Below are positions 10,045 through 21,299 of a stretch of 64,000 nt of DNA, piece by piece (the first letter of the stretch is position 1; every line of letters starts with the position of its first letter). The notes under the pieces are model-generated. The model had not been told where the DNA came from. It saw nothing but the letters and a program-made list of their open reading frames with translations, and made no database searches. The translations under genes and the position numbers were made by a program. The stretch is from Nothophaeocryptopus gaeumannii (Eukaryota > Ascomycota > Dothideomycetes > Mycosphaerellales > Mycosphaerellaceae). The stretch is from assembly GCA_031771865.1 (NCBI GenBank), contig JASISA010000025.1:124001-188000 (forward strand). The letters run 5' to 3'.

Positions 10045-11516
10045 GTCGAGGAAGCGAGGAGAGCAGGCGTATTCGTGTCGTTAACCGAGCGGTCTGTATC
10101 GCGGTGGAGGGTGCGCACGAGATCGAGGTATCAGCAAAAGGCGAGTGCAGCAGAGACTTTTGTGCTTGATATGAGGACAAGGCTGAGCGGCCAAGACAGG
10201 TGGCAGTGTATTGTTGTGAGACATATCACGGAAAGCTGCAGATGGAGCTAGTAGCTTGCAGCGGCAAGGCAACCACGCGGCCTCAGGCAGAACCTTGGCG
10301 TAGTACATGCAAACAACCCTCTTCCCGGGCCTTTCAATGGACGCCATGAAACAGTCCAAAAGCAAAAGAGAGAAGTGGTGGTTCGGTTGAAGGGCAAGTT
10401 GAAGCTGGCAACAAAGATGGCATCGTTTGCGGTCGTCAATTGACGCGAGAGGGTACGAAAGCAAAGAAAAGCCGGGCTCGAACTCGAAACGATCTTGAGT
10501 TGATGCAACTGCACGCAGGGCTGTTATCACGAGAGGTATCAGCGACGCGAGACAAGAAAGAGCAGATAAGGAAGGGGAGAGTAGTAGCTCATTGTCATGC
10601 TCCTCGTGCAGCGCATGGAACAGCGGGCAGTGAAATGCTGCTAAGTACAAGACACAGGAGAGCAGGCAGGGTAGAGTATATATTCAATCAAAGTCTACCT
10701 CCTAACCTAAATAGTTGTAGCTAGCTTAGTTCAGTCTGCTTTGTGTTGTATGCCGCGAAAGAGGAGGAAATTCACTGCCCACTAACCAAATAGCTCACTC
10801 GTTAACGCCATTCGGAGAGCTTTCTAATAACCAAATGTGATAGATAACAGTACCGAATGGGTCCGATTCCCATCTCGAAGAGAGAATATGCCTTCGGGAG
10901 CAAAACTCTTTTGCTTCCTGAATGGACTTCACATGTACTTTTTGGCAGTTTGATGCGTAGGAAAGGCGTCAGTTCGAATTGTCTGAAGGCGCACCGAACA
11001 GCGACTAAGCTCATATGGTCCGAAGGGACTAATTTTTTGATCTGTGGCTCCAATATTATGTAACCGCGTTCACTTTCATCTGCGAATCGATCCGCATGAT
11101 CACTAAACATGTATGGAGACAGTATCTTGTATTCGAAGATCGGCATGAGGCAACTGCTCTGTATGTCACTATCCATCCGCAGTCAGTTTATTTTTGCGCA
11201 TTGTGACTTGAGCACTGACAAGCTGGCACTTTATGCCTCGTTGGAGCATTGTCTATCAGTCATGCGTCGCGATCGACTGAGATCGTCGTTCATTGCACTT
11301 GTCTTGCCAAATGCCTGTACTGCGTTGGCCGTTGTGGCTGAAGCTTTACCATGTGAAGGGCTTGGCAGAAGTTGCTACGCGTCAACTTTTGCAAAACACC
11401 ACCTCCTCACTTGCATACTGGCACCATCATACCACAGTCGCATCTCGAGCATTCTCGCACCATCCAAAGCATCCAATCGCAATCCATCGCATCGCACCTT
11501 CCAAGCAAAAACGAGA
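10045..11516. other. Intergenic region between divergent genes
   Basis: It is the 5' flank of the E2 gene (leftward) and of the small 97-residue gene (rightward). Long but low-quality open frames on the minus strand at 10081-10650 are Leu/Cys/His-rich and show no motif. I looked for a tRNA around 10850-11000 because of T-loop-like strings and found no matching A-box. Confidence 0.35.
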
Positions 11517-11810
11517 ATGTCTGAGTTCTCCGAGAATCTCCTCTACGCCTCGTCGCCCGACAGCTCAGCAGCAGTAGCGACCACCAAGGCAAAAGAAGCC
11601 GATTACAAGCAGTCTAAGCGCAGTCAAGTCGCGAGATATGTTGAGCGCAGAAAAGTAGCGCTGAAGAACTGGTGGACGAAGGAGCCTAAGGGCGGAAAGA
11701 AGCGTGCGAATGGATGGCGACCACCTCTCACTATGGAGCCATATTCCATGGAGGTAGTAATGGAGCACGAGCCACTTGGAGCGAGGAAGCACTTTGGAGA
11801 TGACGAGTAA
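11517..11810 (+). CDS. Small basic hypothetical protein (97 aa)
   Basis: The ATG at 11517 begins MSEFSENLLYASSP. The middle is strongly basic (YKQSKRSQVARYVERRKVALKNWWTKEPKGGKKR) and is given here only by its key parts SQVARYVERRK and LKNWWTKEP; the C-terminus is acidic. The frame is open upstream to 11109, but the internal ATG gives a composition typical of a short fungal protein. No known domain or targeting signal is evident. It could be a small conserved Dothideomycete protein; function unknown. Confidence 0.45.
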   Translation: MSEFSENLLYASSPDSSAAVATTKAKEADYKQSKRSQVARYVERRKVALKNWWTKEPKGGKKRANGWRPPLTMEPYSMEVVMEHEPLGARKHFGDDE

Positions 11811-12036
11811 CGGTTGCCGTGGGAGGAAGAGCAGGTGGACGAGAAGAACTTGCCGGAGGAGGAGAAAATGGAGCAGTGAGGGTGAGGGTGGAGAACATGA
11901 CGAGAGACGAGCTCGATTTTCTATACAGTAACATGGATGCTCGTAGGCCTCCGGCCCCTTCTTGAGCATCACGAGGAATGAGACGAATTGAAAGGCCTCT
12001 TGAATCGAGGATCAAGCATGCGCGTGATATTCCATT

Positions 12037-12928
12037 TCACACTTTCAGTTCCTGATCTGTGATCTCAACGTAAAGCGCAACCAAGAACTTCAGCAATTCT
12101 TCATTTGCGTTTTCATCCCCCTGGTAGTCGAGGCCTCCATTGATGTCGTTGTCATTCTTGACAAGACAGTCGCTCTCTTGACGATAAAACTCGAGATGAT
12201 GCGTCGCAGTCTTGACCTTGTACTTGAAGTCTAGCTTGCTGATCCTCTCGGTCTCATCGACACGACGCTTGATCCAGCGGTCAAGGTTCTTAATATGGTC
12301 ACAGAACGGCTGGGCATCGAGGCTGCACGAGTCTGCCTCGTCGAACCAGTCACCTTCTTCACGACCATCGCCGAAAGAAGGGTAGTTGATGAGGACGATC
12401 ACTTCGATTTTGGCCTGCTGCATGGCTTTGAACCCCACATCTCGTAGCTTATTGACATAGTCGACAAAGAAGTTGGACTTGAAGTCCCGAATGCGAGTCT
12501 GGAATCTGCCGGCGGAACTTTTGCACTTCAGAAGTTGTCTCTCTTTGAAACTGTCGGTTCACGAGAGCTGTGGAATGTACGACGAGCACATAGGTTTGGT
12601 TTACATCCCGTCTACGCCGTGAGGGCTTTCGAACCTTCTTTTTGTAGCGCCTCTTGTTGCCTGGGGAAGAGCGTGGCTTGACAGGGCTCTTTCCAAGCCT
12701 ACTCGCCGTTTGGTCGTCCGCTGACCATAGTACAGCGAGCGCATCTTCAGCCAAAAGCGCATACAACCGGTTGCGCAGCTCCGCGGGGAGATCGCAGAAA
12801 CGCAAAGGCTGCGGTTGTTTTGTAAGACCGAGCCACGCCGCCAGTCTGGAAATTCTGCTTGGCTCCGGAGTCTTCTTCGGCCCTGAGCGAGACACATGTG
12901 GCTTCGTGATCTTGAACATGGTGCTCAT
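12037..12928 (-). CDS. 2EXR/F-box-like protein, reading frame broken
   Basis: Two adjacent minus-strand frames appear to form one gene. The first (12928 to about 12500) starts MSTMFKITK and contains LRFCDLPAELRNRLYALLAEDALAV, whose core LPAELRNRLY is the 2EXR/F-box-like motif of fungal proteins. It then has a very basic linker and a TALVNRQFQRE segment. The second (to 12037) contains SNFFVDYVNKLRDVGFKAM and an acidic C-terminal half. Joining them needs a shift of one nucleotide. A 46-nt intron (weak GTTTCA donor to GGCAG acceptor, about 12500-12545) would restore frame, as would a single-base error. Either a short non-consensus intron, a sequencing error or a real frameshift is possible. Function unknown; family members are often lineage-expanded. 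Confidence 0.5.
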
Positions 12929-14834
12929 CTTTGAGCGCTGGAGTCGATGTCGCCAACTCTTAATGGTGCAGTCTCGTGTGCTCGCGTAGCCGTTTTCCCA
13001 GGGTATGCTCTCCTACCATCTTGAGAGAGCAAGAACAGTATTGAAGGCAGTCAGTGTTCGAGCATAGAGACCTATACAAATGGTTCTCGCAGTGTATACG
13101 GGCTCGGAGCACGCCAGATGCTCGGAAAGGTACGCCGAAGGTTGGTGAGAAGTGAAGACGTCGAGACAGCGCTGTGCGGCCATTCCAACTTGGAGGATAA
13201 TATTTTTAGTGGGCATCGTGGTTATTGCGTTGAGTGGCTGATGATGTTGGTGTAAGTGATGTTCGAACCGACTCCAGAGGGAAACCGAAATGTGTGGTGA
13301 TATAGTAGCGCTCGAATCGGCATCTAGCAAGCTGTCTGGCGGTTACAGTTAGTATGGCCTCTAGTTCTTCTCCTTCACCCATCGTACTCCATCAAGCCGG
13401 CTGACCTGTAAATAATCACCTGTTGGAAAGGGTCCTTTCTTGGGTTGTAGCAATCCGGGTGTCCGAGCTGATGCTGCGGGCACGGACAGTGACTATGCTG
13501 TCCTCGTTCAAAGCTCAGCTGGTCGGTCGACAGGGAGTTTGTGGTGGATAGGCGTAGTCCAGGATTGCGGCGAAATGATGTCGAATCGTTGCTGGCACCG
13601 CAGGCAGTTCGACGTAGAACTTCCGGGAATATGACGCCGCTTGAAAAGAGATCTGCCAGTCTCACGGAGCAGAGCCGTACGTTGTTCATGACACTGCTGG
13701 CATCGCACCATTCACTGGTGGTGTTGGTGTATCTGACAGCGGTCTGGGACGTGAATGACGGAGATCCTGACCTGGGGGCTTCGCTTAGCGCGGTCATATT
13801 GTGCGCCGGGTGAAGTAGAGCGAGCCATGATGGGAGTCGATGCACCGCAATATTGGTAGATTCTGAACTCTCGCCTGAAACTCCATCTGCCTCAGAGAGA
13901 CCGACCCAAGCTGAGCGAGCTCAAGAAGACGGCGTAGTGCTCAGGTAGGCTGGCTTGTAGTAAACCGGCGTTGGAGAGCGCAATTGATAGTCGAGGTGGA
14001 CTTCAAGGGCTTCATAGCTGATTGTGTAAGTGCTTGGGTTCAAAGCGGCAACGTGTGCGGCGAATATCAAGCCGGTCAGTGCTATTTCACGTGCGAGCCG
14101 TTGTTTCGGCCTGAGGCTGCAATCAGCGCTCGTGGGGTTGCGACAAACATGTCCGATTCCAAATCTGCGAGCATAAGGAAAGACTTCTGGGTCAGTAGTT
14201 CAAGAGGAGTGTGAGGAATAGTATGGGGTGTGACGGAGAAGTCAAGCGGTAGTTTCCAGCGCTATCTACGCATCTTCCATTCATCATCATGCACTTGCCG
14301 TGCGTCTACTAGTCTGCAATTAGCACCTGGTATTCTGACTGCGGCCGAGAGGCATTTCACACCTACACCTTCTACATGCCGGAATCGTTCTTGGTGCCGA
14401 TCCTTCTCGGATAGGACAGTCGGCGCTAGAGTGTCTTTCTCCATTGGGACCGGCATCCTAGCTTGGAGGCAGTAAGTATCCGAACAGGCTATCCGTGAGT
14501 CGAGCAAATCTACGGCAGCAATTGCGCAGACTAATCGGCCTGCTGCCACAGAGAGACCAAGCGCTGGGTCGGCGGCAACATCCGTGCTTCTGAAGCTGGG
14601 CAAGAGACCACTGGTGGTTCTTGCAACAAGACATGCTTCGAGCTGATCCAGCCTAGTAGACCGCGAATTCTCATGCAAGCTGGCAAACACAGGTGCAAGC
14701 GGCATGCGACAGCGCCTCGGAGAGGAGAAGTCGCTTTCCGTGTGTCGATCTTATACAGATGAGCTTGGAAGGCCGGTTTCGCTGGTGGGTGGGTATTGGA
14801 TCCCAATATATCAAAAATTGGCCACCTTTTCTTG
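12929..14834. other. Unassigned region with minus-strand open frames
   Basis: Minus-strand frames at 13375-13845 (156 codons), about 13925-14200 (a frame without ATG that ends in STTPSS) and 14262-14705 (147 codons) lie end to end. They could be exons of one unrecognised gene. I could not connect them with consensus introns and saw no domain, so no CDS is called. Confidence 0.25.
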
Positions 14835-16172
14835 CTAAGTAGCCGAAGCCTCTACAGCAGAGGAATGCTGAGCAGGTGCATGCTCCGCGGTAGGAGTAGC
14901 AGCATCTTCCTCCTGCTGGTTGCCGGCAAATGGTCCATCGACAAATTGCCCGGTCTCCTCGTCCCAGCCTTCGATATCGCGCAGAAGACGAACGTATTGC
15001 TCTGGCACCAATCCTTGTTCTCCTGTATCCGGATTCTCGGCGACCAGCCAGCCTTGTCCGTGGCGGTATGAGACCATGATGACTTGCCCTTCTGTCAGAC
15101 GCAGCTCGTTCTCGTTCTCCGGCTCGAACCCGTACAGTGCCAGTGATGGCCCAGCGAACAGCTCCTCGTCCTCCGGCCCCATACTTTCTCGTTGTGGAGA
15201 GTGATGTGCTGATTCCTCAGAGTCCAGTGGGAGATCGCTGTCCGGATGCGTTTGTCCAGTGTGGAACGATCTACTCGGCAATGTTGTCGCGAAATGCGAG
15301 TCTCTTCGTCCGCTCTCGCCGTTCTCTGATGGTTGAAGAGATTGTTGTTGATGTTGTTGTCCATGCGCAAATCCTCTGCTGTGCCTCAACGCATCTCTCC
15401 CTGCGGGATCGTATTGTTGATTTTGTTGATGATATGGCTCGTCTCTGCTCGAGCGTCCTTGGGATTCTCTCCTCCGTCCACGCTCATAGTTCGGGATATC
15501 GTGAAACGAGCGGCTCTTGCGATGTTTCTGTTTCCTGAAGGATGTCTCATCGTCCGCCCAGTCAGCTTCTCCGCCCATCCCGCTCCCAAAAGCTGTGCTT
15601 GGCAACGGTTCCATCTCTTGTCCGGGTTCCCCGTACAAAACACCGTCTCCGCCCCATGGCCCCGCGCTCCATTTCCCGCCCGTTGCACTGCTCTCTGCGC
15701 TTTCTGAAAGTCTTCGGCCGGCATTCCACTCTGAGCCCGGCGTCGATGCGCCAGAAGGATCTTCGGGAAGACCTCCATAATGCATGGGATGGTACGGTGG
15801 ATATGCGAAATCGCGAACGAGCGCGTACGGGAGGCTCGATGGGAACAGAGGAAAGGCATTCGAGTGCGGCCGAGAGTGCGATGAGAGGCTATACTGGGAC
15901 ATTCTCTGCTGCGCAGAGGCCGCCGGTTGTTCCACGGACAATGGCTGCTCGAGCTCTTGGTGGTGCGACTGTCTGGGAGTAGTTGTTTGTGATATCGACT
16001 CCTCTGCGAGCTCAGGTTGGGGCGAAAGTGTGAAAGATGGAGGATCGGGAGCGGGCGAGCTCGTCATTATGGATGTTGTCGTCGTCGTCGATGCCGTGGG
16101 CGGCGCGGCCGTGTGCTGGTCGCAATGCTGGGTGTGGTGGTGTTGTGCAGGCGCAGGCAGGACCTCGGCCAT
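14835..16172 (-). CDS. SH3-domain protein, Nbp2/Skb5-like
   Basis: Single-exon 445-residue protein. The first 330 residues are disordered and rich in Ser, Pro, Gln and His. One SH3 domain lies at about residues 340-397: ALYGF at the first strand (ALYDY position), ENELRLTEGQVI for the RT loop, GWLVAENPDTGEQGLVPEQYV for the conserved Trp and ALYDY/PxxY surface. It is followed by an acidic tail beginning DIEGWDEETGQF. This arrangement (long disordered N-terminus, a single C-terminal SH3, EQGLVPEQYV) resembles S. cerevisiae Nbp2 and S. pombe Skb5. Those proteins recruit phosphatase Ptc1 or PAK kinases to dampen HOG and cell-wall MAPK signalling. The assignment rests on SH3 features, so other SH3 adaptors are possible. 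Confidence 0.7.
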   Translation of the reverse strand: MAEVLPAPAQHHHTQHCDQHTAAPPTASTTTTTSIMTSSPAPDPPSFTLSPQPELAEESISQTTTPRQSHHQELEQPLSVEQPAASAQQRMSQYSLSSHSRPHSNAFPLFPSSLPYALVRDFAYPPYHPMHYGGLPEDPSGASTPGSEWNAGRRLSESAESSATGGKWSAGPWGGDGVLYGEPGQEMEPLPSTAFGSGMGGEADWADDETSFRKQKHRKSRSFHDIPNYERGRRRESQGRSSRDEPYHQQNQQYDPAGRDALRHSRGFAHGQQHQQQSLQPSENGESGRRDSHFATTLPSRSFHTGQTHPDSDLPLDSEESAHHSPQRESMGPEDEELFAGPSLALYGFEPENENELRLTEGQVIMVSYRHGQGWLVAENPDTGEQGLVPEQYVRLLRDIEGWDEETGQFVDGPFAGNQQEEDAATPTAEHAPAQHSSAVEASAT

Positions 16173-17372
16173 GCTGAGTAACTATTCGTCCCTGCTCTTT
16201 GCGCCTGCTGTGCTGTGCTTGCGCGATCCCAAAGCCACCAACCCTCCTACTAATACAGAGTTGTCTGTGTAAGGCTGGTCCACTATCCACCCTCTGGAGC
16301 CGCAGAACCCTCTCGCTGCCTTGCTGACCAGCCTGCGATGCGGTGTACCTTCTCGTAGGATTCGAGACAGCCCCACGCAATGATCGTCGTCGTCAAATAT
16401 CGATTAATGAAGGAACCTGGGCGCCCCTGTACTCGTCTGCTCCGCTGCTCTTGTGCTTCAAATGCTCGCGTAAATCGAATGGGTCAGGTCAGGCCAGCTG
16501 TGAATGAGAGATGAGAGACGAACCCAACCAGCCCTCCGTCCTCTGCGGCGCGAGTGAGATTACCGCGCGGGAGCCGCCGTAGTCTGGCTTGTCTGGCTGG
16601 CTGCTTGTCAGGCTCAGGCGCGCGCAAGAGTTGCAGATGGGAACCAGCAGCTCTATTAATAGCCCCCTCGTGCAGCAGCTGAGGCGGGGGAGCAGAAAGG
16701 CAAAATGCGCTGGATCGAGGAAGGGATCAATCGGGTGTGCTTCCAGCTGCTCGTCCGAGAAACGCACGACTTCCAGGCGTTCGTCCAGTACGAAAAGAAC
16801 ATACAGAATACAGAGTGTTTTGCAGAAAAGAGTACCGTTCGCATATACCGAGTCTATACTTGGGCCCAAGAGTCGTCATGACAAGAATGCACCCGGGCCA
16901 CCCTAACTTGAGCGCAACCTTTTGACCTGAGAGCCGCTTGCCCTTCCTTCTCGCCGGTAAGATTGAGGCGCTAGCTCGCTGTTTCAGATTTCACCATCCT
17001 AAACCGTTTCAAGCGCCCTGTAACGATCTCCGGGTGAACCCACGCCGCACGTTTTTGTCACGGCCGTTGGAGCTTCATACCCTGCTCGCGGACACACGAC
17101 TTGCTTCCCTTGCAGATGCCGTGTTCTGTGCTCCCTTCTTCCCGCTTCTCTCCCTCACCACCGTCATGCTGTGACCCCATCTCGACAGCTCGACTGCCAC
17201 GGCTTCCTGCAGCAGCGGTAGCAGCTCTTTGTACTCCAACTGCATTCCTGTCGTAGCAAGCTCGGTCCCGAAGAGAATCGCCAAACACACAACGACGCCA
17301 CCGCTCTTATACAACACAACAGCTCCTACTCCGCTACCTCCGCTACTACTCTGTGGCCCTTCTGTCAGCAGC
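16173..17372. other. Divergent intergenic region
   Basis: It separates the SH3 gene (leftward) from the DUF3253 gene (rightward) and must hold both promoters. Short open frames here have atypical composition and no motifs. Confidence 0.35.
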
Positions 17373-17690
17373 ATGTCCGAGGCCGGATCTGATCAAGACC
17401 AAACTGGATCCAGAGCCACCCTGATGAAACACCTCTCGCACTTCTTGCATACTCGGGAACCTCCGAAGACGTTCTGTCCCTCAGAAGCCGCGAGAGCTCT
17501 GTCCAGCGATGAGCTGTCAACTCTCGGACTTGCAGAGTGGAAAGACGCCATGCCTGACATTCGGAAGCTTGCCTGGGACTTGCGACGTCAGGGATTGTGT
17601 GAGGTCCTCCAAAAGGGAGAAAGTGTTCCAGACGATGTCGGGCCTCAGGACGTCAGAGGTCCTATCCGCATTCGGCGGACCGCAGCTTAG
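17373..17690 (+). CDS. DUF3253 family protein
   Basis: A 105-residue protein starting at ATG 17373 (MSEAGSDQDQ). The core matches the DUF3253 pattern: FCPSEAARAL, then WKDAMPDIRKLAWDLRRQG, then a beta-like EVLQKGESV and a terminal RGPIRIRR. The family is a small winged-helix-like domain found in bacteria and fungi, with no assigned biochemical role. The frame is open further upstream, but residues before 17373 are low-complexity. The length is close to the usual single-domain size. Confidence 0.7.
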   Translation: MSEAGSDQDQTGSRATLMKHLSHFLHTREPPKTFCPSEAARALSSDELSTLGLAEWKDAMPDIRKLAWDLRRQGLCEVLQKGESVPDDVGPQDVRGPIRIRRTAA

Positions 17691-18057
17691 CGGTGACTCG
17701 ACATCGTGAGAATTGGGGTATCATAACTGCAAGGAGTCTTCTGAATCCGGCACGAAACGTCTGTGAGCAATTGGCCACGCGAAAGCATCAGAAGAAGACT
17801 TGTTGCCCACCGGGATTGCGATAACTTCTACTCTTGGGCTCAATCTACCGTGATGCAGACACAGCAACATGTCATGGAGATCAAACAATAGATCCAACAT
17901 GCATGGCTGTGGTGATCAAACCCCGAGAATCAAACTCCGAGGCTGTGTACAGCCGAGCAGAACGGATGCCGGATACCCGTTCTTCCCATATGCCGAGCGA
18001 ATATGCCGTCCAATGTGCATGAAAAGCTTCGAAGGTACCGACCACGGAGACTCTGCA
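17691..18057. other. Convergent intergenic region
   Basis: This is the 3' flank of both neighbours. Short open frames only; no feature is supported. Confidence 0.35.
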
Positions 18058-19815
18058 CTACCCAAGTTGCATAGAAGTAGGATCTATCAAATCTTCCTTG
18101 TCAAGAGACTCTTCGAAATCCATGCTCCCGTTGGCATGTCCGTGGAAGCTTTCTGTGCCATTCGGTGCGAATCCAACAGTCTTCGGTGACGGCCTCCAGA
18201 TCATCTTTGCAGCTGGGTGATCGGGCAGCGGTTCGTGTTGGCTTGGCGTCTCATACAGATTCTCTCGATACATCCCTCCCGGCGCGCAATACCCATCCCA
18301 GAACAGACCTCGCCTTCGCAGCTCAGGGATGAGCAGCTCAATAACGTCCTCGAATGTCTGCGGCATCAACGCATATGCCTGGATTCAGCATTCAGTCTTC
18401 CGCTCAATTCAACAGAGCACTATGATTCAACTCACAATGTTGAAGCCATCCACATCGCCCTCCCTTACCCACCTCTCCATCTCATCTGCCACGACCGTTG
18501 GCGTCCCTACGCAAGTCGCTCCCAGCCCTCCCACCATGATGTGTTCCGCCAGCGTCTTCTTTGTCCACTTGCCACCATTGACATCCGGTGCAGACTTCAA
18601 CAGCCCCTCGATGTAACTTCGAATCGCATTACTCTCGACATACCTGAGCTCCTCGTCTTCGCCATAAGGAGCCATGTCCACGCCTGTCCAGCCTCCGAAC
18701 AAGGCTAACGCACCTTCGTAGTCCCCGTACTGGATGTAGTCGCGATACTTGGCTTCCGCTTCAGCTTGCGTCCTTCCCAAAACCGGACAGAATTTAGCCA
18801 CAAACTTGATCTTGCTCGGATCTCGTCCCAACTCCTTCGCTCGACTTCGAATATCTGCAACACTTTTCGCCACGCTCACAGGAGCATGAGCAGAAACGAA
18901 AATCGCCTCTGCATGCTTCGCCGCAAACTCTTTTCCGGCTTTACTCGTCCCAGCTTGCAAAATCACCGGCGTCCTCTGCGGACTTGGCGCGCAGAAATGC
19001 GGTCCCGGAACCTCAAAATACTTTCCCTTGTGGTTGATCTCCCTTACCAACTTCGGATCCGTATAAACACCCTTCTCCCGATCGAGTCTCACGGCGTCGC
19101 TTCGCCAAGATGAATTCCAGAGCTTGTATACGACTTCCATATACTCCTCCGCAACGGCATACCTCTCATCATGAGAAAGCTGATTAGCTCCTTGAGTCAA
19201 ATTTCGCGCTGCGGAGTCCAAATACCCCGTCACCACGTTCCATGCCACCCGTCCACCCGTCAAATGATCAACCGTACTCAACCTCCGCGCGAGATGATAT
19301 GGCTGTTCGTAACTCGTAGACACCGTAACTCCAAACCCCAAACTTTTCGTCACAGCAGCCATCGCCGGCACAACTGACAGAGGCTCATTAACCGGCCATT
19401 GCGCTCCTGACCGAATGGCGGGCGTGAGATTTCGTGGTCCGCCGTACACATCGTAGCCGCCGAGGCAGTCGGCTATGAATATCCCGTGGAAGTGGCCGGC
19501 TTCGAGGAGTTGTGCGAGGGAGGTCCAGTGGGATAGGGAGGAGAAGGAAGTGGATTTGTCGAGGGGGTGACGCCAGAGGCCGGGAGATTGGTGGCCGCTG
19601 CACACCGATAAGAAGGCGTTAAGGATGAGTCTCTTCTTGGGAGGTCTCGAGGCGTCGTGCTGGAGAGAATCGGTGCCATTTGTGTGAGTATCTGTGGCAT
19701 CGTGATGGCCATTGATGCCGTTTGTTAAGCTGCTAGATGTGTTGCCATTGCCGTGGCTTATGCCATTTGTGGGAGTGTGGAGGCCGTTCGGGACTGGGTG
19801 GCCGTTTGGCTGCAT
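18058..19815 (-). CDS. Luciferase-like flavin-dependent monooxygenase (NtaA/SnaA/DszA type)
   Basis: Two exons, 18436-19815 and 18058-18378, joined over a 57-nt intron (GTGAGT to CCAG), give about 566 residues. After a disordered Asn/Gly/His-rich N-terminus the protein matches the NtaA/SnaA/DszA group of bacterial-luciferase-like monooxygenases. Visible blocks are LNAFLSVCSGHQSPGLWRHP, FIADCLGGYDVYGG, ITVSTSYEQPYHLARRLSTVDHLTGGRVAWNVVTGYLDSAARN (key parts LARRLSTVDHLTGGR and AWNVVTGYLDSAARN), PVILQAGTSKAGKEFAAKHAEAIFV (key part QAGTSKAG) and GFNIAYALMPQTFEDV at the splice junction. Such enzymes use reduced FMN from a separate reductase to oxidise small organic substrates. The C-terminal 50 residues are variable. 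No reductase gene lies nearby; the substrate is unknown. Confidence 0.87.
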
Positions 19816-20112
19816 CTTCAGAAGGCCTACCGCTAGTTAGTCTTCAGCTTCTTCTTCACTGACACTGTGCTTTCTGATGTCTCTGCTATTTCGAAGATGT
19901 TTGTTGGCCGATGCAGCATGTCGCCGTCGGCAAAGGTTCCGGCAAGATGCTGCCTGTCTCCACTTGCCAAGATGACGAGCTGAGCTTCGCCGACGTCTTT
20001 GTTCTTGACCCTCGGACCATGACCTTCAAACCATCGACACCGACATTGAGCGCTTCTCTTCAACAGAGCTTCTCTGCACTAGACCGATTAATGTAAGGTA
20101 ATGCACTGAGTA
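19816..20112. other. Short divergent intergenic region
   Basis: This is the presumed shared 5' flank of the monooxygenase and the acetyltransferase genes. No specific element is recognised. Confidence 0.3.
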
Positions 20113-20977
20113 ATGGCCAGAGAAGACAGTGACTCCAGAGGCCGCTGGAAGCGTGTCTTCGACGAAGATCGCACCGATCTATCTGTATGCATCACTTCTT
20201 TCGGGATATTGACGGCTACAAGTCGCTGAGTAATCTACAGACAGTCCAGCAGGTGGTGGAAGTTGCTCGTCTCCATGAGGCTCTATTCACCTTGCCTGTA
20301 CCTTTTCCCCAGCCCTGCCTTGCATCTCCGAACAACCTTTTCCAGTTCTATTCTACCGGGCGCAGTATTTCGGTGTCTCTGACGCACTGGGCAACACGTA
20401 GAACTGGTCCAAGGTCGTCACCAGCGAGAGAAGCTCAAACGAGAATGAGCATCAGCGTCCAAACAAGGCACACATACACATCCGATCCGAGCGACCAGAA
20501 GACATCCCCTCCATCCGAAGAGTCATCAACTCCGCATTTGCAGCCAAGTCTCATCTCCATCACAAAGAAGCGGACATCGTGGGCGCCACGCGAGCAACCG
20601 GACAGCTTCCCATGGAACTGTCGCTCGTCGCCTATCAAGCAGAAGAAGTTGTCGGCCACATCGCAATCTCTCCGGTCTGGATAAACGGACAGGACAGAGG
20701 CTGGTATGGCCTAGGTCCAGTATCGGTTCTCCCAAGTTCGCAAGGGAGCGGTATCGGCAGCAAGTTGGTGCGAGAAGCTCTGACCACCTTGCGAGTACAG
20801 GGCGCTGCAGGATGTGCAGTAGCAGGAAGGCCAGACTTCTATAGACGATTTGGCTTTGAGGCGAGTGCTGCGCTGAGGTTTGATGGTGCGCCAGCGAGGT
20901 GCTTTATGAGCTTGATATTAGAAGGGGACGCGATTGAGGGCAGGGTGACCTATCACGAGGCTTTTGATGTTGATTGA
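20113..20977 (+). CDS. GNAT family N-acetyltransferase
   Basis: The main exon is 20402-20977. It opens directly after a GTAG acceptor and encodes the GNAT fold: IHIRSERPEDIPSIRRVINSAF (N-terminal strand and helix; key part RPEDIPSIRRVI), EVVGHIAISPVWI, then motif A GPVSVLPSSQGSGIGSKLV with the Q-x-x-G-x-G acetyl-CoA loop, and GRPDFYRRFGFE at motif B. It resembles YhbS-type acetyltransferases. The first exon is uncertain. The best candidate is 20113-20184 (MAREDSDSRGRWKR..), followed by a GTATGC donor and a 217-nt intron in matching phase, giving 215 residues. That intron is longer than others nearby, so a different exon 1 is possible. The acetyl acceptor is unknown. Confidence 0.75.
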
Positions 20978-21299
20978 TGAAGGTGTATCCCGAGTTGGAG
21001 ATTGTGGTCTTCCAAAACTCCCCAACTTCGATGAACATTCAACGTATATCGACCAGGAACCGGTCGTCAACGCCCAAGTGAAGTTTTCAGAAAGCAGACC
21101 AGCTAAAGCGTTTCAGGCAGTAGGCTCCAATTGCCATTGCAAGTGAGCGTTCTCTTTCCAGGTGAGGCTGATGGCAACAATAGAGAATCATCCGAGGAAG
21201 CTCTAGGCAGGGAGGTGAGGTTTGTAGGATAAGTCTTCGACCATTGCCAAAGATGAAGTCTCAGCGACATCACGCTTACAAGTCATTGAAACCCTCAAT
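20978..21299. other. Intergenic region
   Basis: Short region between co-directional genes with only small open frames; nothing else is seen. Confidence 0.3.

Noticed and set aside
10081..10650. 189-codon minus-strand open frame upstream of the E2 gene
   Set aside because: Composition is Leu/Cys/His-rich without any motif, and the region overlaps the expected promoter and leader; chance open frame is more likely.
10840..11060. tRNA-like strings (GGGTCCGATTCCCA, CAGTTCGAATTGTC)
   Set aside because: There is no A-box at the right distance and no consistent acceptor stem or cloverleaf, so no tRNA is called.
14835..20977. Possible secondary-metabolite gene cluster around the flavin monooxygenase
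   Set aside because: Neighbours are an SH3 adaptor, a DUF3253 protein and a GNAT enzyme; no PKS, NRPS, terpene or tailoring set is present.
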